64,000 nt of DNA from Platerodrilus igneus (Eukaryota > Arthropoda > Insecta > Coleoptera > Lycidae): NCBI GenBank assembly GCA_036346225.1, contig JARFIW010001368.1, positions 680,436 through 744,435 on the forward strand. The letters run 5' to 3'. The position numbers and the translations under genes are program-made. Of the stretch, positions 45,048 through 56,984 are shown in pieces; position 1 is the stretch's first letter, and each line of letters begins with the position of its first letter. The notes beneath the pieces were generated by a model, which searched no databases, was not told where the DNA came from, and saw only the letters and a program-made list of their open reading frames with translations.

Positions 45048-45155
45048 TAGGATATCCCAAGTCATCATTTTCAATGTCTGATTCCTGTTCTAATGTTGTT
45101 AGTTCCTCTCCTGCATATAAATTCCCTATATATTCTTGCCATTCTGCCATCAATA
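45048..45155 (-). mobile_element. RTE-B fragment
   Basis: Matches 53041-53140 (CCCAAGTCATC, TCTGATTCCTGTTCT, CTCCTGCATATAAATTC). It covers the region just before the reverse transcriptase and is truncated on both sides. Confidence 0.8.
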
Positions 45156-46128
45156 AAATTTACAAAACTAATAATTAACCAAGTTCTCAACTAAAATACT
45201 GCATCAAATTATACGTTTACCCTAAAAGGTTTGGTCTTCCGAATGCAGTTAGTAGAAACACCGGAAACGTCTTCCATGTTATACGAATCAACAATCGCAT
45301 CGCGGTCACTATCAAGAAATGTGAAACAGTTGGTCGTCACAAGCTTGCGCAATGTTCTTGATTTTATGAAGACTAATTTTGCACGGGGGGGATTTGTTAT
45401 GGTAAATTTCAGATATAGAGATTTTGCAAGAAATTACAATGCCCGTAATTGAAACCGCTAATCTAAACCCCCTCCTTATATTATCCTTCCAAACAAAACA
45501 AACCTAACAAATATGCAAGTATTAAAAACCGTCCTGCACAAAAATGTTCCTAAATACGTGAAATATACACTGTAACACGTAACAAATTCATCGTAATCAC
45601 AAGGGCATAGTTCTTCAATAATTTTGCACCAAATAAGAACATACAGATTTATTTATTTTTGTTTTTAATACATAAAGAATTTTAACATTCATTTATAAAA
45701 ACCAAGCAAATTCTTCTTTAAGCTATTTCGCAAAGAACATTCTGTCAATATTTAACCAACAATTTACACTTAAATACATAATTACACGCCTCAAAGCATT
45801 CACTAATTCATTCATATCCCACCCATTCAATGTAAAAATAACATTGTCAATTACACATATGGAAATGATACAATATTTAACCCACTTTGGATTAATACAA
45901 AAATGTGATTTGATCTTTTGTCGTAAATAACCTTTTTTTGTAAAATACTCTTTGTACTCAGACCTTTAAACATGAAAAACGACTTCAATAAAAATGCATG
46001 TATGTTAGGAATAAACTACATAATGCTAAAAACAGCGAGAATAATAACGTAATTAAAAATTCTACAAATACAAAAATATCATCTAACGTTTATTAAAGAA
46101 ACTTCCCATTAACGTACATGGTAAGATG
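45156..46128. other. No recognised gene
   Basis: AT-rich. The frame 45231-45452 has no recognised motif. Confidence 0.45.
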
Positions 46129-46275
46129 TTAGTCTTGCATATCTTCTGGCACTTCGTGTGGATTTAAAATACCAGGAACAGACATTTGAATTCGTCGTTT
46201 CTCAGCCTGTGAAATTTGTAATGCCTTTTCACGTTCTTCCAAGAATAAATCTGTATCATCTTCGCCTGTAAATTC
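46129..46275 (-). CDS. Candidate host last exon (48 residues)
   Basis: On the minus strand an acceptor TTTTTTATAG precedes 46275. The following 49 codons are open to TAA at 46129-46131 and read DDTDLFLEEREKALQISQAE, then KRRIQMSVPGILNPHEVPED. The charged, helical character and a strong acceptor argue for a real exon. A polyadenylation-like AATAAA follows the stop by about 35 bp. I do not recognise the protein. The exon upstream was not securely found; a possible one lies at 46751-46841 but is out of phase. Confidence 0.45.
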   Translation of the reverse strand, partial: EFTGEDDTDLFLEEREKALQISQAEKRRIQMSVPGILNPHEVPEDMQD

Positions 46276-46750
46276 CTATAAAAAATACATAACCAATTTG
46301 AAAAATATTAGCATATAGAAATGCTATATAAGTAACGTGATATAAAAAGTGTCAAGGAAGTAACAACTGATTTTTATGGATTTCATAAGTACAGAAAAAA
46401 GTGTTTAAAAAAATTCCATCTGTTAAAATGCTTTAAGATTGTTATTGTAAATCTACGTGTCACACTTAGGTGCCTGAAATTAGTTAAAAAGTTCACTTTA
46501 CCAGGAAATAATTAGTACAAAGATAAAAATCAACAAGATTCATACTTTGTTAATATCATAAGTAACATATCCAAAACACCAAAATATGATAGGTGGAAAG
46601 ATACCATTCTTTAAAATGGCATCTGAATATACCACTTTTCAAATATTTATTGAAATATTAAATTACCTTTCACTATTAGCAAAGAATATTCCCTCCCTTT
46701 GTTCTTCTTTAAAGTACCTTTCCGATGATACCACATGTAACTAGAAGTAC

Positions 46751-46841
46751 CTACTGGAAGTGGAATCAATTGTTGCGTCTTTTTGAGGACATTTAAACCT
46801 TGCATGAGAAAACTATTCTTTCCCATTCTTAATTTAAGTTT
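46751..46841 (-). other. Weak exon-like segment
   Basis: Minus strand TTTAGTGCAG acceptor and CCAGTAG|GTACTT donor bound an open frame reading KNSFLMQGLNVLKKTQQLIP. It is not in phase with the 46275 exon. Its function is unknown. Confidence 0.2.
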
Positions 46842-49188
46842 CTGCACTAAATTTCTCAATTATTGTTTCCCAAAAGTTCCAGGACATTAACCCATGAGTT
46901 ATGGCATGTAAACCGCATAAGTTTGCATTCCAAGGATAAAAGAATGTGGAAATGGTTAGAGCGTAGTTGGCGTAAGAAGCGTAAAAAAGGGCGAGTTTAC
47001 TAGAGATGGTGAGAACGAAGTATCTTAAAAAAATGGGAGTGTACTATCATTTGGCGAAGTGATTCCATTTGATTCATGTGCTTATCTTTCTACCTACAAA
47101 CTATAGAATTCCCCTACCATGTAGGTACTTCACTTCATCGCTTATAAAATTTGGAATCCCCAACCGATGACCCGAATCTGAGATGCAGGAGATAGTCTTG
47201 GAATTTAGTAAACACCAGGTAAGCTAAAACGCCTGGCGTGTTTCTGTTAGCTTGTAACATTTCGCATATAGGCAATTACCAAACTGCTATATGTTCGATG
47301 CATTGCCGCGATCCAGGCGTAAATATGTAGTCGACTTGTTTATCGATCCGCGCCGTCATGCGTGTGGGGTTCAAGGCGTCTGCCCGATGTACTTGATCCA
47401 TTCTTGTATCAGATGTAATCAGCTAAAGACGAATATTAAAAGAAACGTGGTAGGAAGTTTCCCTACCAAGATGGGTCAAATAAAATTCGATTCGTGGGAG
47501 AGACACGTCGCTTGGTGTATGAAGAGGGCATAGATTTTTATTGACGACAATCAGCAAGATAAACAAGGTCTATAAAACGCAAGCAGTTTCATTTATAAGT
47601 TTCACCTTTAATAATAAATATATAATGGATTTCTGAATTGATTAGCATAATTTTGGTCCGTATGGAAGTCGATAAGCTTTGGAGATGTTGATCCATTCGT
47701 TCGTAATGTAGCTAAGTTGGCATGTGGTTGCAATCTGCAGGTGTTGTAGGTGTGTGAACACTTCAGTTCGGTGAGTATGCTATTATTTGTTGTATCAAAC
47801 ACCGACCCAAACAAGAATTAAGCTTATTATGCAACATGTCGACTTAGAGGATAAATAATTTTCTAAATGATTTTTTTAAAAATTCAATAAAATTTTGATA
47901 ATTAAATATATTAAAATTTTCTGTTAAACGATTTTAAAATTGTAGCATATTTTCATATACTAAGGTATAAAAGCTTTCTTATTAAAATAAATTATGTGTC
48001 ACTGAATACATATAAGATAATTTGCTTAACGATTTAAAATAGTTTTATTGTTTTGAATACAGAATTAGAAAGTTTTCCAGTAAAAATAAAATCACTTTAT
48101 TTAGAATATGTTAGATAATCTGGCTAAATTTTTTTGTATTAATTGTTAAATTTAAATAGTCGATTAGGGCACATCTTGATTTAACATCTGCCAGATAAAC
48201 ATCTGGAGTTACATGTTTGCTCAAACAAGTCAAATGTATGTTGTACAAATGAATTGTATGATAAGCTAATCTTTGACTTATCCTTGTGAGCCGAGAACAA
48301 AGATCTTTGCTTGAAGCATTTGTTTAATGTAATGAAATAATTTTCTTTGATGGGCTTCACCCATTAACAATCGCTAGGTTTGAAGCGTTCGCTTAATGTA
48401 ATGAGATATTATTTTTATGATGGGCTTCACCCCACTAGCAACTGCTAATTTGTCAATTCAGCTTCGATAAGACCTTTCCACTTCATGTTCTTATAAATTT
48501 TGATTGTCTTTAATTTATTTTATTTATTTTTTTTGTATATACAAGAACTTCAAATAACTTTATTACATATCTGCAAACTAAGGTAATAGTTTTATTTCTG
48601 GAAATTCTAGTTACAATGTTTAAGTGTAAAAGAAACACAGTTATGTTGTTGAGTATCTATCTTCAGGCATAAGTTAATTCCCTTAAGGTTTATCTACGTC
48701 TTTCCTTAAGAAGATTATTTTTGTTTATGTGTTTGACGTAGTGGCGCCCTAAAATTGTACAAAGACAGGTTAATTAATGGAAAAGACCCCCCCCCCCCCA
48801 TCTCATGCCTCTGCAGGAATAGACCCCGAGACTAGTCCGCGAGCTTATATAATTCTTTTTGGAAACACTGCTTGGCTCTATGTCATCTTAATTGAAGCCA
48901 CCCTCTGCATTATATTAACCAAAAGGTAAAAATTTTATAACAAGCTTGTGGGCTTTACTCGTGACGGCAATCAATGCAACCAAATGTGTAGACTTAATAC
49001 TTATGTCCAGGGTCATGCATGATTGGGAACGAGTGAAATAAATAAATAAATGAATGATTTGTAACTGCTACTGCTGGAACGAGAAATATCTATTATTGTT
49101 TTTTGTGCTTTTACATTATTAAATGCGTGTAATATTTTCATCGCATCAAAATCTAATATTTAGTTTTATTGATTGCAGATAACTAACA
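46842..49188. other. No recognised gene
   Basis: AT-rich. It contains a ~67-bp duplicated unit (48314-48450; TTGAAGC..T..TTAATGTAATGA and TGATGGGCTTCACCCC) and a 13-bp poly-C run at about 48787. The frame 47291-47533 has no recognised motif. Confidence 0.45.
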
Positions 49189-49436
49189 TGAATACATATT
49201 TAATTTGTAAGAAGAGTTATATAGGTAACGAGAAGGTTGTGATTGGTGAGCGTGGATATGATGGTGTCAATAAAGCTAGCAAACTGTAATGATCGTATCA
49301 CAGTCATATTTATATCAACCCTAAGGAAATTGAATTACATCTGAACAAAAATGTGAAAACGTCAAGCCGCACAGTAACACGTTTTCAACTATCACCATTT
49401 GTAATGAAAGAAAGTTGTATGTTTGGAGTAAGCCAG
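49189..49436 (+). pseudogene. Remnant of a Cys-motif transposon-type ORF
   Basis: MNTYLICKKSYIGNEKVV then IGERGYDGVNKASKL to a stop. A frameshifted continuation reads YINPKEIELHLNKNVKTSSR. A C-x-x-C plus V-x-x-ERG pattern of this kind heads long uncharacterised arthropod transposon ORFs, as far as I recall. Both halves are short and broken. Confidence 0.3.
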
Positions 49437-49692
49437 ATGTTTTAATGGTAAAAAGAATATGTTTATATTAATTCCCGTAGGAATTCCCAGTAAGTTTAGA
49501 AACTATTTTAGAACACTGTGAAAAGAGAAATGATTCTATCAGAGACAGTAAAAAGAAGAGCATAATTTGTGCAGCATTTATTTGCAGAAGCCTTGTCACT
49601 TGAGTAACACAATTCCCAAAACGTGGAAGATACAAGGAAGTGGAACAAGTACAAGCTTTCATGGAAGTAGCTGAATATTTTGAAAGATCATG

Positions 49693-50032
49693 ATGAACCA
49701 CGTTACATCATCATTAGGTCTGCAGTCCTGGAACTGGTTATACACGTACCTCCATTGCTTCCTATTCTGAGCTAACCTACACATTTCCCCGAAATTCCTA
49801 GAGCCTAAATACAACCCAGTTCCCCTTCTATTGTTTTCTAAATATATACCCTATTTCACCGATATTCAGTGGTATGCAAAGAGAGTTTGGCAACTTGCGG
49901 CTACCAAAATACCTAAACTTACGACATTTGCCGTATTAACTGTTCTCCAATAAATCCTTTCGCACAATCAACATTACTTGAGAATATTGTAAAGCCAACA
50001 CCTGTAGTTGCTAATAATAATCATCAGGTTTA
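49693..50032 (-). mobile_element. RTE-B non-autonomous unit (head module plus 3' end)
   Basis: On the minus strand the unit runs head module (AACTACAGGTGTTGGCTTTA, TGTTGATTGTGCGAAAGG, GGCAAATGTCG, TGGTAGCCGCAAGTTG, CTGAATATCGGTGAAATAGG, AGAAAACAATAGAAGGGGAA). It then joins GGGGAAATGTGTAGGTTAGC and ends in ATGATGATG. All RTE coding regions between are missing. Confidence 0.8.
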
Positions 50033-50040
50033 ACTACCCT

Positions 50041-50346
50041 TCAGGATTAAAAAGTATCATATCACATTAAGAATCAACATTTGGTATAATCACAAGGCTG
50101 AATTAAGAATAGCGAATAACCGTGGGCAGTTATAAGTGATTTCAAAATCACACCCATGGAGTTCACTATATTCAAATAAGTGTAGATATTTGAATGCAGT
50201 AAGTCCGTGGTTTAGACAACAAGTGCTCAACAAATTTTTCAATTTGAAATGAAAGTCAATGAGCAGTGTGATCATACTCGTATGTGGATGCGCATTTCAC
50301 ATGTAATTCATTATTCTGGTACTCGCTTGGGTTATGTACTTGATTA
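50041..50346. other. No recognised gene
   Basis: AT-rich spacer between two RTE-B-derived units. Confidence 0.5.
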
Positions 50347-51015
50347 GTCATCATTAGGTCCTCAATCCTGGAACAGGTTTAGATGCGTACCATCGTTGTA
50401 TCCTATTTTGAGAAAACCTACACGTTTCTCTAATATTCCCACAACCCACTTCTTTCACTATCTGCGTGCAATAGTCTGATCCAGACCTACCTTTAACTCT
50501 TTTTTCCTATCTTTGCTTGTAATATACCCCGCCCTTAGAACGCACTCTGTCCTATCCTATTTTTTTGTTTTCTACAGATATCTTTCTTGGCCTACTATTT
50601 CTAATACCCCTTTGTTATTAAGTTTGGCTGTCCATTCTATCATCATTATATATCTGAAGCACCACACTCTAAATGGCTTTTACCTTTATCCTGTCTACTA
50701 CTCCTACTGTTCGTTCTTATTTCATAGCCACACCGTACTGTGCTCCACACATATGCTTTTAACAATTCCTTCCTCGTTTCTATGTTTGTTGTCTTCGAAT
50801 ATAGCAGCTGCTGTTTCTTGTTAAATACAGCTCGGTACCCCTTTTATTGTTTTCTAAATATTTACCATATTTCATCAATATTCAGTGGTATGTGAAGAGG
50901 GTTGAGCAACCTGCGACTACCAAGAGTCCCATCATTTAACCGTTCACCGAATTAACCTTTCGCATAATCAACATTGCCAAGCCAACACTTGTAATTGCTT
51001 ATAATAATCATCAGG
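50347..51015 (-). mobile_element. RTE-B non-autonomous unit with longer C-terminal piece
   Basis: Minus strand: head module (51015-50825) joined at AACAAGAAACAGCAGC to RTE-B C-terminal sequence (50820-50350), ending in the ATGATGAC tail. The join point resembles that at 32345, where the same head meets the same coding position. Confidence 0.8.
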
Positions 51016-51763
51016 TTCAAGTACAACTATTTTTGTTCTTGTTAAGTTCCGGTGTTGGAGCTGGTTGGACGCATATCTCTATTGATTTCTATTCCGAGCT
51101 AGTCTACACATTTCCCTAAAATTCCCACACCATCTGTGTGAAATAGTCTAACCTAGAGTCTACCTCTACCTCTCTTTTTACCTATCTCTGCTTCTATATT
51201 CCGCACTAGTCCATCATGCCTGAGTATGTGACATATCATTCTATCTGTTTGGTTTTTCACCGTTTTACTTCTCTCTTCCTCTACCATTTTTAGAACCTCC
51301 TCGTTCTTAACTTTGTCAATCTATGATATCTTAATCATATTTGTAGCACCACATTTCAAAGTTCTATCTCTTTCCTGTCCACTTCTCCTACTGTCCAAGT
51401 TTCACAGCTGTACACTGCGGTGCGCCACAAATATGCTTTCAGCAATCTTTTCCTTGTTTCTATGTTTGTTGTCTTTGAACACAGTAGTTGCTTTTTCTTG
51501 TTAAATGTAGCACGACCTTGTGCTAATCTTTGTTTTATATCTTTTACGCTTTCCCCATCTGGCGTTATTTGGCTTCCTAGGTAGCTGAAATCCTTAACCT
51601 CTTGTAAGTTCTTGTTTCCTATTTGTATTCTAGGTTTTGATTTATTTTTCCCTCCTTTACATAGTACTTTAGTTTTATTTTTGTTAATCTCTCTGTTAGA
51701 ACAGTTTCCATTTCATTAAGAGCAACTTTTAACTATTCCTTGCTAGATGCTAATACCGCTATA

Positions 51764-52060
51764 TCATCTTCCAAATGTCTTCCTGCATTTAACAGTATTA
51801 ATTGCCCCTTCATTGTACAAGTTAAAAATTAAAGGAGATAAGTCACATCCATGTCTCACCCCTTTTCTAATATTTACTTCTCTACTTTCCTGCTCTAATT
51901 CTATTACAGCTGTTTGTGCTTTGTATAAGCTATGTACTATCAGCCTATCCCTAAAACTCATTCCAATCTTATTTAGTATTTCAAAATTTTTTTTTCCATT
52001 TTACAATGTCGAATGCTTTTTCCAGATTTACTAACCCTAAATACGGGCATTCTCCTTTTT
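51764..52060 (-). pseudogene. RTE-B reverse transcriptase fragment
   Basis: Minus strand EQESREVNIRKGVRHG then CDLSPLIFNLY and MNTVKCRKTFG-like sequence just before the catalytic site, which lies in a deletion near 51768. Upstream, a LEKAFD block is visible at about 52015. Confidence 0.8.
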
Positions 52061-52355
52061 CTATTGTCTTCTCCATTATGATTCTCCAGAGCTAAAATAG
52101 CCTCAAGTGTTCTGTTTCGCTTAAACCCAAATTGATCTGCTGACAGTACTTCTTCAGCCCTTTTTCCATCTGTTCTTGTTCAATTCTAGTTAATACTTTT
52201 CATACGTGTGCTGTCAAACTTATTGTTCGAAAATTATCACATGTATCCATGCCTGCAGCAGATTTTAGACTTTCTATTAGCACCTTATATATACCCGGTA
52301 CCTTACCTTTTTTCAGACATTTTAATGCTAATTCAAACTCATCTCTAAGTTTAGG

Positions 52356-53044
52356 ATATTGTTACATGCCGAAAATCGGCTATGTAAACATTTTTGGTAA
52401 GTTTTTAAATATGTGACTGATTTCACGCCAATTTTTAAAAAATAGACGTGTGTGCATTTCCGTCACTTGGGATAGTTGCGTCGGCGCTAGAGAATGCGCA
52501 GACGTGGAGTCTGGAAGTAAGTGGCGGTTTTCCGATATGCTGGGACTAGTGAACTAGACGTCTAACAGTGAGGTTTATCTGTGGCGTGCCTTTGTCTTTT
52601 CTCTTTTAGATAATGTAGGTTTCCTTTTATCTCCACCTGATATCGTTGCCTTGACCTTATTCCTACCGTACCTCTACAAACGACAAAGAGGGAAGACAAA
52701 TCAATTTGGTTTCAACGAGGGCGAAGGCCAAATCACGTCCAACTAACAACGAGATCAACGGAAGGGAACATGACTCCTGCCGAAAGAATAACTGTAAGGC
52801 CGTGAAGAGCTCCATTTTATTTTGCGAGTACATTTTATCTTTTTCTTAAAGGCGCCTCAGGTATTACAATAAATATTTTTGGTATGTAATACATTTGAGA
52901 AGCAATTCTGACATAATCTTGTTGCGCAATATTATGTACGCTTTAGTATGTATTGCCAACTGTCGTAGTGGCTCTTATCAATTACGCCGTGTCTTTTAAC
53001 GGTTAAACCTTAGTCTTTAATAGTTGCGGGCGGTATAACAATAT
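52356..53044. mobile_element. Solo LTR with 4-bp TSD
   Basis: A 681-bp segment (52360-53040) begins TGTTAC and ends GTATAACA, so its ends are inverted TGTTA/TAACA. It is flanked by ATAT at 52356-52359 and 53041-53044 and splits RTE-B at AGGATAT-CCC, as judged against 29935-29945. It contains AATAAA at about 52870. TG...CA ends plus a 4-bp TSD fit a Ty3/gypsy-type LTR left by recombination. A related LTR-like start (TGTTACGTGCC) occurs at 56474. Orientation is not resolved. Confidence 0.9.
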
Positions 53045-53654
53045 CCCAAGTCATCGTTTTCAATGTCTGATTCCTGTTCTGGTGCTGTTGGGTCCTCTCC
53101 TGCATATAAATTCTCTATACATTCATGCCATCTAACCATTTCTTTACATTTTCTATAATAATGTCTTCTTTTGTTTTATATCCCTAAAATTCATTCTAAT
53201 TAGTTTGTATGCTTCGTCTGTCTTTCTTATTTCCATCTTAGTGTGTACCTTTTTACACTTTTCATCAAACTATTGCTCTTTAGCTTTCCTACATTGCGAA
53301 TAATTTCCCATTTTATGACTTTGTATCTCTGTTTTCAAGCTTCATCCAGTCTGTTTTTGTATTTTTGTCTTTCTTCTATTAAATTCAGGATATCATTTGT
53401 TATCCATGGTTTCTTATTTTTCTTTTTGTGTATACCCCAGAATAGCTCTGGACGCAATATCTAAGCTGGGTTTAATATTATTCCATTGTGTTTCTACTTC
53501 CTTAGTATAAGAAATTTTCCCGATATCTTTCAGCAATTCATTTGACTTATTTTCAAATCTTTCGTGGATATCAATACATTTTAGTTTGTGGTCAGTGTCT
53601 ATATCTGCTTCGGGGTAGCTTCTACAGTCTTTTACTCGATTCCTAAACCGTTGT

Positions 53655-54026
53655 CTAACAAGAATGTACTTTTTGATATCTTTCTATATCTGCTGGCATC
53701 TTCCACGTGTATCGTCTTCTAGCATGTTGTAAAAATAATGTGTTTGTGATGGTTAAGTTGTTTTTGTCGTAAAATTCTACCAGGCTATTTCCCCTGTAGT
53801 TTCTTGTTCCAAAACCAAATAAACCTACTATCGCTCCTTTCCAACTCTCACGTACCACTGTATTAAAATCCCCCATAATTATTAAATTTTCAAGTGCTTT
53901 TATGCATCTTAGTATGTCTTTAATATCTTTGTAGATCGCTTCCACATGTTCCTCACTGTAGCTAGAGGCGAGCATGTATGTCGGTATTATTAGTGTATTT
54001 ACTGATTTAGACCCTAATCTAATCAC
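53655..54026 (-). pseudogene. RTE-B endonuclease fragment
   Basis: A 123-codon frame with ENLIIMGDFNTVVRE (catalytic Asp/Asn block), TNTLFLQHARRRYTWKMP (tryptophan block) and an IERY end. The upstream WNVR block lies in other frames or is lost. This copy retains the region deleted in RTE-A. Confidence 0.88.
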
Positions 54027-54376
54027 GAGTACTTCTTCGTTCTTTTGTAAGTAGTTTTCTACAGTGTCGTAACTTTTTTCGCATTATACCCACCCCCGAA
54101 TTTCCTTCCTCTGTTCCTGTATGAATTGCCCAAAAGTCTTCACTCCAAAAATTCTCCGCCTCGCCACCGAACTTCGCTAATCCCTACTATGTCTAATGCT
54201 AACCTATCAATGTCAATTTTTAAGTTCTCTAGTTTACCTATTTGCTTCATACTTCTGACATTTGAAGCTCCGACGTTCAGAATGTTTCAAACTCTTTTTC
54301 TAAACTTTCCGATCAGATCTACCAAAGTAGTCCCCTCCTGGAGATCAAAATGAGGAACTATTTTAACTCCGGAAAC

Positions 54377-55310
54377 TTATATCCCTAAAGGGTCGATCGT
54401 AAAAAAATGAGGGGTTATCGCTTGCAGCTCATTTGGATCTGAGCTACTAGCAAACAAGGGTCTCGAGTTAAGCAATGCTTCAATGTGCAAGAGAACCGTA
54501 GAGAACTCTTCAAAAGTAGGTATGTTCTCATCTATAACTTTATATAAATGTGTTTTAACGGATATGATCCCGGCTTCCCAAAGCCCTCGCATATGAGGTG
54601 TAATGGGTGCGTTAAAATGTCAAATTAAATTTTCAACTTCTACTGCTGATCGAAAATATTCAATAATTGCTTTCTCGGCAGCAATAAAGTTTGTTGCACA
54701 ATCACTATATACGTGACTACACTAGCCTCTACGAGATAAGAAGCGACGAAAAGTTGCCAAAAATGCCTCGGCCGACCAGTCTGAAGCACATTCCAAATTG
54801 ACAGCTTTCATAGAGAAGCACACGAATAAGCACAAATAAGTTTTTAAAACAGCTCCTCGAAATTTACTGTAATGGAAAACGGGCCTTCAAAATCAACGCC
54901 TACTACTTTGAAGGCTTTGATCTGCGAAACTCTTCGTTCAGGAAGATCCACCATGAATTGAGGGGTAATCCGAGTAGGGTTAATTCGAAAGCAAGTCAAA
55001 TAATTTGACAAAATTGAGCGAATCGCCCGCTGTGGCGATAAATTGCAGAATTGTCTCCGCAACAAGGCTACGAGAGTACTATAACCTGGATGCAAGTATA
55101 TTTTGCAATAGTGTTCTATGATCAGAAGAGTTAAATTCCCTTTTCTATCTAACAAAATGGGATACTTTGAATTATAATCTAAAGATGAATTTCTCAGCCG
55201 ACCTCCAACTCTAACGACATTTTCAGAGTCTAGGAAGGGGTTTAGTTTGCGACTAGGATCAGCACAGGGTTGTTTTTAAGCTGAGTAATTTCAACTCTAA
55301 ATTCAATTTC
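54377..55310 (-). pseudogene. BEL/Pao integrase region
   Basis: Frames at 55155-54844 and 54592-54377. The first has the H2C2 zinc-binding region (IIEHYCKIYLHPGYSTL..CFRINP) and VVGVDFEGPFSI with the first catalytic Asp. The second has GLWEAGIISVKTHLYKVI and HIEALLNSRPL with the catalytic Glu. Between them is frameshifted sequence containing the middle Asp. The element stops at about 54377 within the C-terminal part, so the 3' LTR is missing. Confidence 0.9.
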
Positions 55311-56471
55311 CTAAACTAATTTAATTATTTTATATAACGACTCTTGCAGTTCCTTAATCGTAAATAATCCCAAATGTGGACCCTTTTTACGACACTGATT
55401 AAGAAATCTCAAACAGTACCCGAAAAATCTTTGTAATTTAGGCAAAGACGAATAATTATCAATGAGGGTCGAACAGCACTCTACCTCTACGGCTACCGTT
55501 AGGCAAATATTCTCTTTAATTTCCTCTTTTGCTTCCTCGAAAAAAGATTGAACAGGACAACTAACTGACAAATTCAAAAGAAAACGAGGACCAGACCACC
55601 ACAGTACATGATTGAGCAACTGAGAAGGTAAGCAACCTCTACTGGCTACATCACAGCAGTTCCCTTGCGATGAAATATAAAACCAATAATTACTTTGCAA
55701 TTGTTCTTGAATTAAGACCACTCTATTGGCAACGAATGTTTTCCATGTATATGGGGGAGACCGTAACCAAGACAATACAACTTGAACTTCGAACAAATGT
55801 TAATAAGTCCACCAATAAAACTGTGGCACAAAGTTCTAAACAAGGGATTGACTTCTTCAAAGGAGCAACTCTCGTATGACTAATGACTAAAAAGGTTTTA
55901 ACATTACCATTTACGATAATTCAAAAATATATGCAGTAACGAAAGCGATTTCGCTACTATCGCAGAACCCATGCAGTTCACATATAGTTTGACAATCAGA
56001 ACCCCAAAATCTAGGAATTGAAAGTTTCTGTAAACAAGATAAATCCGAATAAAATGGTTTTCAAATATTAACAATTTCCACAGACAACTGCTGATCTAAG
56101 CTCAAGTTTCATAATTTCTGAATCAAATACTTAGCGAATACAACAACTGGAGACACAAAACCTAAAGGATCGAATATTCTTGCTAAGTCGGATAACATTC
56201 CTCGTTTTGTGAAACTACTAGTTTTGCACACATAACTCGTTTGGAAAGCAATCTGTTTTGAGGACTCCACTGTAAACCCAAAACTTTTTAAAGGATGGTT
56301 CATCCTTATCGAACGATATTGAATAGTGTAATGAATATTCTAAACCATCCACTGCAGGATTACTACTGGCAAATTTCTTTAATTCAAAACCTCCTCTTCG
56401 CAACAACAATATCAATTCAGAGGTCAAGAGACGAGAGTCATTTACGGTGTTACCTCCAAAAATTAGGTCAT
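55311..56471 (-). pseudogene. BEL/Pao reverse transcriptase end and RNase H region
   Basis: Starts at 56471 within the catalytic Y-x-D-D codons (DDLIFGGNTVNDSRLL follows). Then come LLLRRGGFELKKFASSNP, TKRGMLSDLARIFDPLGF (the Pao-specific block after the palm), VVLSWLRSPPYTWKTFVANR (RNase H end) and DVASRGCLPSQL before the integrase. Several frameshifts. The fingers and palm upstream of the YxDD site are missing, replaced by LTR-like and PLE-C sequence. Confidence 0.88.
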
Positions 56472-56473
56472 CT

Positions 56474-56915
56474 TGTTACGTGCCATTGCCACTTAAACAT
56501 TGTTTTAGGTTAGTTTTTGGTGTACGGAAGTTTCCCGCCATATTTTCAAATACGGGAGACGCGGGAATTTTTAAATAGACTAGGCGGTGCTTCCGATACG
56601 TCAGAGTAGTAAGCTTGCGCAGTGTGCTTATCCCTAGAGGGGTAGGGCAATACTAGACAAGGGGTGGAAAGAGTTCCGCGGTTCTCGCTGGATAACGTGG
56701 CTTTTTACCTGGTATCGTCGTGTTAAGTGCACGTTTTTGTCTCTGGTAACGTTTCGTTAGGGTTATCTATGTAGTTCCTTGCCTAATTATCTTTGTTGTC
56801 TACCTCCATACCTTTTCCTGTCCAATCCCTACATAGGTAAGACATCTGCCGCCACCTAGGCATACCGATCTTCACGCCTGAGGATGACCTCATGTTTACC
56901 TTAGCTAGCCGGAGC
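56474..56915. mobile_element. LTR-like fragment
   Basis: Begins TGTTACGTGCC directly after the BEL YxDD codons and is moderately GC-rich. Like the solo LTR at 52360 it has a GCGCAG block after a T/A-rich stretch (GAATTTTTAAATAGAC here). The matching right end and TSD are not found; the segment appears cut by the PLE-C at about 56920. Confidence 0.45.
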
Positions 56916-56984
56916 TGTTCCGTACGCATTTGATAGCGTCGACGTATCATCTCTAATTCCTCTAATCATAACATACAACATAAG

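Larger units (their letters stand above)
51030..54372 (-). mobile_element. RTE-B LINE, long copy split by a solo LTR
   Basis: Minus strand from 54372: endonuclease (54372-53500), linker (53450-53045), solo LTR interruption (52360-53040), reverse transcriptase (52355-51685) and C-terminal region to about 51030. The 5' end abuts a truncated BEL element at about 54375. Numerous stops and frameshifts. Confidence 0.88.

Noticed and set aside
46647..46859. Possible prefoldin subunit 5-like fragment (NVLKKTQQLIPL)
   Set aside because: The resemblance is limited to a dozen residues, needs a frameshift to extend, and lacks the downstream conserved segment.
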